11,367 bases of DNA, from assembly GCA_027323595.1 (NCBI GenBank), contig DAHWBL010000123.1, positions 1-11,367 on the forward strand, read 5' to 3'. A program made the position numbers and the translations under genes. The notes under the pieces are model-generated. The model saw nothing but the letters and a program-made list of their open reading frames with translations. It did not search any database and was not told the origin of the DNA. This DNA is from Acetobacteraceae bacterium. GTDB taxonomy: Bacteria; Pseudomonadota; Alphaproteobacteria; Acetobacterales; Acetobacteraceae. This document shows positions 1 to 6,730 of this stretch, piece by piece (the stretch's first letter is position 1; every line of letters starts with the position of its first letter).

Positions 1-2
1 AA

Positions 3-308
3 TCCGGTCGCCTGTCAGGAGGGTTGACCGGCCAGCTTGCCGGGGCGACCGGATCGGGGTTGATGCGGCTGTCGTCTTCGGGTGCTGGCACGCGCATCGA
101 TTATGATTACGAGGTCGCGGTGTCGGGCAAGGCCGCCTCGATCGGCGGACGTTTGATGCAGGGCGCGTCGGCGCTGGTGATCGGGCAGTTTTTCGAGCGC
201 TTCGGGCGGCAGCTCGGCGCGCCGGTGCATGCGGTGGCGGGCGGTTCGCCGGGAGTGTTGGCGCGGCTCGCGGCCTGGTTCGCATCCTTGTTCGGAGGTG
301 GCGCATGA
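3..308 (+). CDS. CoxG-like SRPBCC family protein, C-terminal part (cut by left edge)
   Basis: The reading frame is open from the left edge and ends at TGA 306-308, so only the last 101 residues are seen. The segment TGQLAGATGSG, followed by a TRIDYDYEVAVSGK strand and a helix ending in QFFERFGRQL, matches the C-terminal half of CoxG (CO dehydrogenase subunit G, SRPBCC/START-like fold). After the domain comes a Pro/Gly-rich linker and a hydrophobic end, LARLAAWFASLFGGGA. CoxG proteins have been linked to attaching the molybdenum hydroxylase to the membrane, and this tail fits that role. The next gene overlaps by ATGA (305-308), so the protein most likely serves the Mo enzyme encoded just downstream. 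The family is well supported. A role in CO oxidation itself cannot be claimed, because CoxG homologues accompany many other Mo hydroxylases. Confidence 0.85.
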   Translation, partial: SGRLSGGLTGQLAGATGSGLMRLSSSGAGTRIDYDYEVAVSGKAASIGGRLMQGASALVIGQFFERFGRQLGAPVHAVAGGSPGVLARLAAWFASLFGGGA

Positions 309-1126
309 AGCCGCGCGCGTTCGATTATGCCCGCCCCGAGACGCTCGCCGAGGCGCTCGATCTGCTCGGCGAATTCGGTGATGCGGCGCGCGTGGTTGCG
401 GGCGGCCAGTCGCTGACCGCGATGCTCAATTTGCGTCTGCTCGAACCATCCTTGCTGATCGACATCGCGCGGCTGCGCGAGCTCGATTTCATCAGGGTGG
501 AAAAGGGATTTCTTGAAGTCGGCGCGGCGGTGACGCAGGACCGGCTGCTGGCCTGGCCGGGGCTTGGTGCGCACGTGCCGCTGCTGGCGCAGGCGCTGCC
601 GTGGGTCGGGCATTTCCAGACCCGTAACCGTGGCACGGTGTGCGGCTCGCTCGCCCATGCCGACCCGAGTTCGGAGCTGCCGCTGTCGCTTGCCGCGCTG
701 GGTGGCGAGGTGGTGCTGCGCTCGGCGCGCGGCAGCCGCACGCTGCCGGCCGGCGAGTTCCAGCGCGGCCTGCTGACCACCGCGCGCGCGCCTGATGAGC
801 TGATCGTTGCCGCCCGGTTTCCGGTCGGGGCGACGCGCACCGCATTTCGAGAGATCGCCCGCCGGCATGGGGATTTCGCGATCGTGGCGGTTGCCGCGGT
901 GGTCGTGCCGGGCGGCGTGCGGCTGGCCGCGGGCGGGGTGGCCGATCGGCCCGGCGTGGTCGTGGTGAACGATCTCGCGCCGGCGGCGGTGGCGGAGCGG
1001 CTGAACGGGTTTGCGTGGGAACTGGGCGGCAGCGACGACATTCATGCCACCGCGCGCTATCGCCGCGACCTGGTGCGCAGCCTGGGCGCGCGCGTGATCG
1101 AGGAGGCTTTGGCATGCGCCGCATAA
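305..1126 (+). CDS. Molybdenum hydroxylase FAD-binding (medium) subunit, CoxM/CutM-like
   Basis: This 273-residue protein is the FAD subunit that passes electrons from the Fe-S subunit of a xanthine/CO dehydrogenase-family enzyme to an acceptor. The N-terminal FAD_binding_5 domain shows the flavin loop VAGGQSL at residues 31-37 and a second FAD loop, RGTVCGSLAHADPSSELP, at about 109-126. TVCGS stands where TIGGS is often found. The CO_deh_flav_C domain begins near ARRHGDFAI (185-193). The length is typical of CoxM-type subunits (about 270-290). It lacks the extra [4Fe-4S]-binding insert of the 4-hydroxybenzoyl-CoA reductase beta subunit, which argues against that enzyme. It starts in an ATGA overlap with the CoxG-like gene and ends 13 bases inside the Fe-S subunit gene. 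The substrate is set by the large subunit, which is not in the window. Confidence 0.93.
   Translation: MKPRAFDYARPETLAEALDLLGEFGDAARVVAGGQSLTAMLNLRLLEPSLLIDIARLRELDFIRVEKGFLEVGAAVTQDRLLAWPGLGAHVPLLAQALPWVGHFQTRNRGTVCGSLAHADPSSELPLSLAALGGEVVLRSARGSRTLPAGEFQRGLLTTARAPDELIVAARFPVGATRTAFREIARRHGDFAIVAVAAVVVPGGVRLAAGGVADRPGVVVVNDLAPAAVAERLNGFAWELGGSDDIHATARYRRDLVRSLGARVIEEALACAA
1101..1106 (+). promoter_or_regulatory. Ribosome binding site for the [2Fe-2S] subunit gene
   Basis: AGGAGG lies inside the end of the FAD subunit gene, 7 bases before ATG 1114. It decides this start over the upstream in-frame ATG at 1015, which would give an overlap of over 100 bases and extra residues foreign to the family. 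Confidence 0.75.
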
Positions 1127-1614
1127 ATCGTGACGAACAGGCATTGATCAAGCTGACGCTCAACGGCACGCCGGTTGCGGCGCGCGCCGAACCGCGTTTG
1201 CTGTTCAGTGATTTTCTGCGCCACCAGCTTGGCGCCACCGGCACGCATGTCGGGTGCGAGCATGGGGTGTGCGGCTGCTGCACGGTGATGGTCGATGGCG
1301 TGGCGACGCGTTCGTGCCTGATGCTCGCGGTGCAGGCGGAGGGGCGGGAGGTGCGAACCGTCGAAGCGCTCGCCGGCCCCGAGCTGGAGCTGAACGACCT
1401 GCAACGCGCGTTTCGCGAAAATCATGCGCTGCAATGCGGGTTTTGCACGCCTGGAATTCTGATGTCGTTCACGGATTATCTCGCGCGGGAAAATGCGGAC
1501 GTATCCGCCGAGGCGGTGCGGGACGTGCTTGGCGGCCATATCTGCCGGTGCACCGGCTATCAGGGCATCGTTGATGCCATTGTTGAAACAGCGAAGGGGA
1601 GCATGACACCATGA
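1114..1614 (+). CDS. Molybdenum hydroxylase [2Fe-2S] (small) subunit, CoxS/CutS-like
   Basis: This 166-residue protein carries two [2Fe-2S] clusters that relay electrons from the molybdenum centre to FAD. The plant-ferredoxin-type cluster uses C48, C53, C56 and C68 (C-x4-C-G-x-C-x11-C, around GCEHGVCGCC). The second cluster, in the helical domain, uses C108, C111, C144 and C146 (QCGFC, then CRCTGYQ). All eight expected ligands are present and the length is normal for the family. The gene overlaps the FAD subunit gene by 13 bases, with AGGAGG 7 bases before its ATG, and overlaps the next gene by ATGA (1611-1614). The order medium-small without a large subunit after it means the large subunit is probably upstream of the CoxG-like gene. 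Identity as a Mo-hydroxylase small subunit is firm; the substrate is unknown. Confidence 0.95.
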   Translation: MRRINRDEQALIKLTLNGTPVAARAEPRLLFSDFLRHQLGATGTHVGCEHGVCGCCTVMVDGVATRSCLMLAVQAEGREVRTVEALAGPELELNDLQRAFRENHALQCGFCTPGILMSFTDYLARENADVSAEAVRDVLGGHICRCTGYQGIVDAIVETAKGSMTP

Positions 1615-2081
1615 CCGAGCCATTGTTGCGTGAGCTTGTCACCATCGGCGGCAAGAATGTCGTTCTGCAGCACCGCGCGTCGCCGGTGGCGAACGAGGGC
1701 GTGGTGGAAAACGCCGACATGTTCCGCATGTTGAACATATTTTCCGACGAGTTCACGCCGAGCAATTTCGCCAAGGCGGACGGCACGCCGCTGCGGCTGT
1801 TCACCTCGGCCGGTGCGAAAATCGATGTCTCCAAGCGCAGCAAGGAAGATATGGGTTTTTGGCACCGCAACATCGATGCGCACGAGGTGATCCTGTGCAT
1901 CAAGGGCGCGCTGAAGTGGGAGACCGAGATGGGCACCAGGATCATGCATCCCGGTGACATGCTGCTGATCCCGAAGGGGATCGCGCATCGCTCGATGCTG
2001 TGCGAGGACAGCCTTGACGAGAACGTGCTGCTGGAGCTGAAGCTGACCGACGAGCTGGTCTATGTCGGCGACAAGAAATGA
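1611..2081 (+). CDS. Single-domain cupin protein, possible non-heme metal dioxygenase or isomerase
   Basis: This 156-residue protein has one complete cupin barrel in its C-terminal half. Cupin motif 1 lies at about residues 82-99 (GFWHRNIDAHEVILCIKG), with H85, H91 and E92 as candidate metal ligands. Motif 2 lies at 115-126 (GDMLLIPKGIAH), with H126 as the third-His candidate. The HRN...HE...G...TE..G pattern recalls the barrel of homogentisate 1,2-dioxygenase, but the protein is far shorter than that enzyme, so I do not assign that reaction. The first 70 residues match nothing I recognise. It starts in an ATGA overlap with the Fe-S subunit gene and ends in another ATGA overlap with the amidohydrolase gene, so it is a built-in member of the pathway. 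A ring-cleavage, isomerase or non-enzymatic role is possible. The cupin fold is confident; the reaction is not. Confidence 0.8.
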   Translation: MTEPLLRELVTIGGKNVVLQHRASPVANEGVVENADMFRMLNIFSDEFTPSNFAKADGTPLRLFTSAGAKIDVSKRSKEDMGFWHRNIDAHEVILCIKGALKWETEMGTRIMHPGDMLLIPKGIAHRSMLCEDSLDENVLLELKLTDELVYVGDKK

Positions 2082-3481
2082 CCGAGGCGGCCGGCTTTGA
2101 TCTGCTGATCCGTGACATCAGTTGGCTGATCACCGTCGATCCGGATCGGCGGGTGATCCGTGACGCCGCGATCGGGGTGCGCGATGGGGTGATCGTGGCG
2201 ATCGGGAAGTCGGCCGACCTGGCCGACCACCCCGCGGCACGGGTTGTCGATGCGGCGGGCGCGGTTGCAACGCCTGGGCTGGTGGATTGCCATCTGCATT
2301 CCTCGTTTCAGCTCTCCCGCGGCCTTGCCGACGAGAGCAACGCGCAGTCGTTTCTGTTCGACCGGATGTATCCGTACGAGGCGGCGCTCGAAGGCGAGGA
2401 TGTTCGGGTTTCCGCCAGCTTCGCGGCGATGGAACTTCTCAAGCATGGTGTCACCTGCTTCATCGATCCGGGCAATTATCATCCCGAGGAATCGGTCGAG
2501 GGGGTGATGGCGACCGGCATCCGCATGGTGGTCTCGCGTTCGTCGTTCGATCTCACCAAGTCGGTGCTTGGGCTTTTGCCGGACCGGATGATCGAAGATA
2601 CGCAGACCGCGCTGGCCCGGGCCGAGGAGGTGCTGGTTCGTCATGGCGCCAGCGGCAACCCGCGCCTGCGCGCGAGCGCCTCGTTTCGGGGCCTGAACAA
2701 CGCATCTGACGAACTGATCCTTGGTCTCAAGCGGCTTGCCGATCAGCACAAGACGCTGCTGCAAACCCATGCGTGTTTCAGCTATTCCACCCATGATGCG
2801 TCGGTCAGCCGGTGCGGCATGGCCGAGATCGAGCGGCTCGAATCGCTCGGGGTGCTGGACAGCCGGATGCTGCTGGTGCACTCGGGCTGGCTGGAGCCGC
2901 AGGAGATCGCGATCATCGCGCGGCGCAAGCCGTCGCTGGTGTGTGCGCCGAGTTCCAGCCTGCATAACGGCTATGGCAATTTCGCGGTTGGCAAACTGCC
3001 GGAGCTGCTGGCGCTTGGCGTCAATGTCGGGATCGGGTCTGATCATGCGAGTTCCGGCATCGTGGACATGACGCAGGAGATGCGTCTTGCCTGCTGCTGC
3101 TACAAGGAAGTGCGGATGAACCCGCGCGTGATGCCGCCCGAGACGGCGGTGGAGATGGCCACCATCAACGGCGCGCGCGCGGCCCTGTGGGATGACCGGA
3201 TCGGCAGCATCGAGATCGGCAAGGATGCCGACATCGTGCTGTTCGACACGCTGCGGCCGGAATGGCAGCCGCTGATCAATCCGGTTTCGAACCTTGTTTA
3301 TTCCGCCACGGGAGATTCGGTGCGCGACGTGTTCGTCGCCGGTGAGCAGGTGGTTCGTGACGGCAGGCTCACCCGGGTCGACGAGGCGGAGATCTATCGC
3401 GAAATCCCGCGTGCCGTCGCGCGGTTCAGCGGCCGGCTCGACATGTCCAGGATCGTGACCCTGCGCTGGCCGGTGTCGTGA
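2078..3481 (+). CDS. Metal-dependent amidohydrolase, deaminase/chlorohydrolase (SsnA/AtzA/TrzN-like) group
   Basis: This 467-residue enzyme of the amidohydrolase superfamily would hydrolyse C-N or related bonds on a ring or amide. A small N-terminal beta domain (residues 7-65) leads into the TIM barrel at TPGLVDCHLHSSF. H72 and H74 are the HxH metal ligands, H231 (LLQTHACF) and H268 (LLVHSGWL) the next two His, and D322 (GIGSDHAS) the catalytic Asp. The C-terminal part, IGSIEIGKDADIVLFD, returns to the beta domain as usual. The normal pattern after the third His is H-x-x-E, where Glu acts in proton transfer in deaminases; here it is H-A-C-F, with F234 in the Glu position. That puts ordinary deaminase chemistry in doubt. 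The gene starts in an ATGA overlap with the cupin gene. N-heterocycle processing alongside a Mo hydroxylase is a reasonable but unproven role. Confidence 0.88.
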   Translation: MTEAAGFDLLIRDISWLITVDPDRRVIRDAAIGVRDGVIVAIGKSADLADHPAARVVDAAGAVATPGLVDCHLHSSFQLSRGLADESNAQSFLFDRMYPYEAALEGEDVRVSASFAAMELLKHGVTCFIDPGNYHPEESVEGVMATGIRMVVSRSSFDLTKSVLGLLPDRMIEDTQTALARAEEVLVRHGASGNPRLRASASFRGLNNASDELILGLKRLADQHKTLLQTHACFSYSTHDASVSRCGMAEIERLESLGVLDSRMLLVHSGWLEPQEIAIIARRKPSLVCAPSSSLHNGYGNFAVGKLPELLALGVNVGIGSDHASSGIVDMTQEMRLACCCYKEVRMNPRVMPPETAVEMATINGARAALWDDRIGSIEIGKDADIVLFDTLRPEWQPLINPVSNLVYSATGDSVRDVFVAGEQVVRDGRLTRVDEAEIYREIPRAVARFSGRLDMSRIVTLRWPVS

Positions 3482-3528
3482 GCGGCAGGGCCGAATATCG
3501 CTGATTGCTCGATAAATTCATGTCTTTT

Positions 3529-3534
3529 GAGGAG
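3529..3534 (+). promoter_or_regulatory. Ribosome binding site deciding the UbiD-family start
   Basis: GAGGAG lies 6 bases before ATG 3541 and fixes that start. The in-frame TTG 3505 and ATG 3520 would place this site inside the coding sequence and have no comparable site upstream. The 59-bp gap it sits in is the longest gap of the + strand operon. I found no convincing -35/-10 pair or terminator there. Confidence 0.75.
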
Positions 3535-3540
3535 ACACCC

Positions 3541-5145
3541 ATGGACGCTCCCATGCAGAACTATACCGGCCCCGTCGCGGGCCCGGCCGATGCGGTGCAT
3601 GACACCAGCCACCTGCGCAGCCTGCGCACCACGCTCGAATGGCTGGAGAAAAGCGGTGATCTGATCACCACCGACAAGCCGGTGGACCCTGATCTGGAAG
3701 TGACCGGCCTGCAGAAGCTGATGGATGGCGGCCCGCCGGTGCTGTTCAACAATGTCAAGGGCAAGCCCAATCATCGTGTGCTGACCAATCTTTTTGGTGA
3801 CATGGCGACGATCAACAAGATGTTCGGCTGGGACAGCGACAAGCATCGCACGGTGCGCCTGGCGCGCGCGCTGGCACGCCCGGTCCCGCCGCAACTGATC
3901 GAGCAGGCGGATGCGCCGTGCCAGGAAGTTGTCGTCACCGACCCGAAGGATGTGAACGAGTATCTGGTGCCGATCCGTCACACCGCGCTGGAGAAGGACC
4001 TCACCGTCGGCTCGGGCATTCGCCTTGTGTCGGGTGCGGCGTTCGGCGATGGCACCGACGTTGGCTATAACCGGATGAATTTCCGCTGGGGCAATGTGGG
4101 GACGTTCCAGATATCGCCTGGTTCGCACATGTGGCAGGTGGTGAGCGAGGCGTATCGGCAGAACAAGCGTGTGCCGATCACCATGTGCTTCGGGGTTCCG
4201 CCGGCCTGCACGCTGCTTGCGGGGGCGGCGTTTGATTATGTGATTCTTCCTTATGGCTGCGATGAACTTGGCGTGGCTGGCGCGGCGCAGGGCTTCCCCG
4301 TGCGGGTGGTCAAGGCGCGCACGGTGGATGCCTGGGCGATCGCGGATGCCGAGATGGTTCTGGAGGGCTACATCGATCCGAAGGACCGGCGGTTCGAAAC
4401 CTCCGAGGCGGAGGCGGATCAGACCCAGGGCAAGCACCATTTCCATCCGGAATGGGCCGGCTATATGGGCAAGGCCTACAAGGCGCCGACCTTTCATGTG
4501 ACCGCGGTGACGACGCGCAAGCCGCAGAGCAAGCCGATCATTTACGCGCTCGGCGCGCACACGCTCGATGAGCATAACATCGACACCTCGATCCGCGAGG
4601 CGGCGATGTTCGAGCTGTGCAACCGGATGCAGCCCGGCGTCGTGCAGGACGTCAACATTCCCTATTCGATGACCGACTGGGGCGGGGTGATCATCCAGGT
4701 GAAGAAGCGCAACCAACTGGAGGAGGGCTGGCAGCGCAATTTCCTGGCGGCACTTCTGTCGACCTCGCAGGGGATGCGCCTGGCCATCGCGGTCAGTGAA
4801 GATACTGATATATACAGCATGGATGAAATCATGTGGGCGTTGACGACGCGCGTCAATCCGCACACCGACATTCTCAACCCAACGCCTGGCGGGCGCGGGC
4901 AGACCTTCATGCCGGCGGAGCGGATGACCGCGGCCGGCAAGGAGTGGACGGCCAGCAACACGCGCTACGAAGGCGGCATGGGGATCGATGCGACGGTGCC
5001 GTTCGGTTACGAGACCGATTTCATGCGCCCGGTCTATCCGGTGGATCGTGTTCGTCTGGAGGATTTTTTCACCAGCGAGCAGATCAGCAACGTCAAAGGC
5101 CGGCTCAAGGGATGGACCGAATTGCTCGCCAAGACAGGGCGCTGA
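3541..5145 (+). CDS. UbiD-family (prenylated-FMN) decarboxylase, aromatic-acid type
   Basis: This 534-residue protein should catalyse reversible non-oxidative decarboxylation of an aromatic or unsaturated acid using prenylated FMN. By alignment from memory, the cofactor and metal site is N177 and R182 (in NRMNFR), H196 (in SPGSH) and E242 (in DELGVAGA). This is the spacing pattern of the hydroxyaryl-acid decarboxylases (BsdC/VdcC/AroY-like), with a loop about four residues shorter. AEMVLEG (270-276) and GMGIDATVP (479-487) are further family hallmarks. In Fdc1 the catalytic acids lie in E-G-P-F-G-E; here the matching stretch is H-H-F-H-P-E (299-304), so the last Glu (E304) is kept and the first is replaced by His. 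Length fits the family (about 480-540). No UbiX flavin prenyltransferase is in the window. Possible substrates are hydroxylated aromatic or heteroaromatic carboxylates. Confidence 0.9.
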   Translation: MDAPMQNYTGPVAGPADAVHDTSHLRSLRTTLEWLEKSGDLITTDKPVDPDLEVTGLQKLMDGGPPVLFNNVKGKPNHRVLTNLFGDMATINKMFGWDSDKHRTVRLARALARPVPPQLIEQADAPCQEVVVTDPKDVNEYLVPIRHTALEKDLTVGSGIRLVSGAAFGDGTDVGYNRMNFRWGNVGTFQISPGSHMWQVVSEAYRQNKRVPITMCFGVPPACTLLAGAAFDYVILPYGCDELGVAGAAQGFPVRVVKARTVDAWAIADAEMVLEGYIDPKDRRFETSEAEADQTQGKHHFHPEWAGYMGKAYKAPTFHVTAVTTRKPQSKPIIYALGAHTLDEHNIDTSIREAAMFELCNRMQPGVVQDVNIPYSMTDWGGVIIQVKKRNQLEEGWQRNFLAALLSTSQGMRLAIAVSEDTDIYSMDEIMWALTTRVNPHTDILNPTPGGRGQTFMPAERMTAAGKEWTASNTRYEGGMGIDATVPFGYETDFMRPVYPVDRVRLEDFFTSEQISNVKGRLKGWTELLAKTGR

Positions 5146-5167
5146 TCGGCAAGGGGGGGAAGGGCTG

Positions 5168-6730
5168 ATGGGCGCGGATGGATTTGGCGGGCACGATCTG
5201 GCGATCGCGTATCGCCCGGTTGGTGATCTGCTGGCGGACTATGCGGCGCGCCATCCGCGCAAGGCGGCGATCGTCGATCTCGACCAGGATGTGACGATCG
5301 ATTACGGTGATCTGCTGGCGGCGGTGACCGATATTGCGGTGCATCTGAAGCAGCGCGGCATCGGGCATGGCAGCCGGGTGGTGGTTCTGGCCGATGAGGT
5401 GTTGGAAAAGCTGCTTATATGGCTTGCACTTTGGCGAATCGGGGCGGTTGTGGCGCCGCTCAACATCGAGCTCAACGCGCGTCACATCGTTGATCTGACC
5501 AGGATGTGTCGCCCGGCGCTGGTGCTCGCGCATGACAAGCTTGAGTTGCCGGACGAGGATTTCGGTGCGCCGTTGGTTCGGTTCGGCCGGTGGGACGATG
5601 TTGCGGGGTCGGATTTTTTCGCCGGTGTGACGCGCAACACCTCTGCCGCGACGCTGCGCGAGAGCAATGCGCCGCAGGATCTGTCCTGCCTGTTCTGCAC
5701 CTCGGGCACCACCGGGACACCAAAGATCGTTGCTTATGACCATGCGGCCTATTGGCTGAACGGGCTCGACACCATCGACATGCTGGAGTTGACGGGGCAG
5801 GACAGGACTCTCGAATATCGCTCCTTCGGCTGGAACTCGGCGCAGATTTTAAGCCTGATGCCGATGTTGCAAACCGGATTGACGCTGCATATGGCGCGAA
5901 GGTTTTCGCAGAGCAGGTTTTTCGACTGGATCAGGAACCACCAGATCAGCTTTGCCGTCGGCGTGCCAACGGTGATCAACATTCTTCTGACTAACGAGCA
6001 GGGAATTCGCGCGCAGGACGTGCCGTCATTGACGCGCATGACGTGCAGCACGGCACCACTTAGCGCCGAGCAGTGGCAGAGATTTGAGGCGATGTATGGC
6101 CTCAATCTGCTCCAGCTTTACGGAATGTCTGAAGCCGGCTGGATTTGTGGCAACACCATGCGTGACCGACGGGTGGGCACGGTGGGACGCCCGGCGATCC
6201 ATCAGGAGTTCCGCGTGGTCGATGCCGCTGGCGTGCAGTGCCCGCCTGGCGTGGAGGGTGAGGTCACGATCGGCGGGCCGCAGGTGGCGGTTGGGTATCA
6301 GGAAGCCGATGGCACGATCTCGCCGATTCGCGGCAACCGGATCAAGACCGGCGACCTTGCGGTGGTGGATGACGAGGGATTTGTGCGGGTGACCGGGCGG
6401 ACCAAGGATTTGATCATTCGTGTTGGCGTCAATATCGCGCCGGTCGAGATCGACGCGGTGCTGCTGGCGATCGAGGGCGTTCAGGAGGCGGCGGCGGTGG
6501 GTGTGCCGGACCCGATCTATGGCGAGGAGGTCGTGGCCTATGTCGTGGCGGTGCAGGGCAATCCGTTGAGTGCGGAAATGGTGATGGCGGCGTGTCGTGA
6601 GCAGTTGCCGGCGGCGAAGGTTCCAAAGCAGGTCTTCTTTGTTGACAAGCTGGTGCGCAACGATCGCGGCAAGGTTATCCGCGACGAACTGCGGTCCGAC
6701 TGGCTGGGGCGGAAGGCGGCGTCGGCATGA
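5168..6730 (+). CDS. AMP-forming acid-CoA ligase (ANL superfamily)
   Basis: This 520-residue adenylate-forming enzyme would activate a carboxylic acid with ATP and join it to CoA. Core motifs appear in order: the phosphate loop TSGTTGTPK (178-186), LYGMSEAG (317-324), KTGDLA (393-398), GRTKDLIIRVGVNIAP (410-425) and the C-terminal lysine loop RNDRGKVIRDEL (497-508), with K502 as the predicted catalytic lysine. VG replaces the usual GG in the hinge region. The middle part, EYRSFGWNSAQ, and the general pattern resemble medium-chain or carnitine-type (CaiC-like) ligases more than benzoate-CoA ligase. ATG 5168 gives the family length. The purine run AAGGGGGGGAAGGG upstream serves as ribosome binding site, and upstream in-frame ATGs would run into the UbiD gene. 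It overlaps the alpha/beta hydrolase gene by ATGA. The substrate is probably an acid intermediate of this pathway. Confidence 0.92.
   Translation: MGADGFGGHDLAIAYRPVGDLLADYAARHPRKAAIVDLDQDVTIDYGDLLAAVTDIAVHLKQRGIGHGSRVVVLADEVLEKLLIWLALWRIGAVVAPLNIELNARHIVDLTRMCRPALVLAHDKLELPDEDFGAPLVRFGRWDDVAGSDFFAGVTRNTSAATLRESNAPQDLSCLFCTSGTTGTPKIVAYDHAAYWLNGLDTIDMLELTGQDRTLEYRSFGWNSAQILSLMPMLQTGLTLHMARRFSQSRFFDWIRNHQISFAVGVPTVINILLTNEQGIRAQDVPSLTRMTCSTAPLSAEQWQRFEAMYGLNLLQLYGMSEAGWICGNTMRDRRVGTVGRPAIHQEFRVVDAAGVQCPPGVEGEVTIGGPQVAVGYQEADGTISPIRGNRIKTGDLAVVDDEGFVRVTGRTKDLIIRVGVNIAPVEIDAVLLAIEGVQEAAAVGVPDPIYGEEVVAYVVAVQGNPLSAEMVMAACREQLPAAKVPKQVFFVDKLVRNDRGKVIRDELRSDWLGRKAASA

Noticed and set aside
3..1614. 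Calling the locus an aerobic CO dehydrogenase (cox) operon
   Set aside because: The large subunit that would show the CO-specific active-site Cys is absent, and the neighbours are aromatic-acid catabolic genes.
3482..3540. Possible internal promoter before the UbiD gene (GATAAA at 3511-3516)
   Set aside because: No -35 element lies at a suitable distance. The AT-richer stretch alone is not enough.
4093..4110. Reading N185-V-G-T-F-Q190 of the UbiD protein as the N-x-G-x-x-R motif with Arg lost
   Set aside because: Alignment by the following S-P-G-S-H stretch with the P-G-R-H of BsdC-like enzymes places N177...R182 (NRMNFR) in that role, so the Arg is most likely kept.
3394..4863. Long open frame on the - strand opposite the UbiD gene (489 codons), with similar ones at 107-1144 and 2060-3046
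   Set aside because: They are His/Arg-rich, without domain motifs, and lie opposite genes with clear family motifs. They are antisense frames kept open by high GC.
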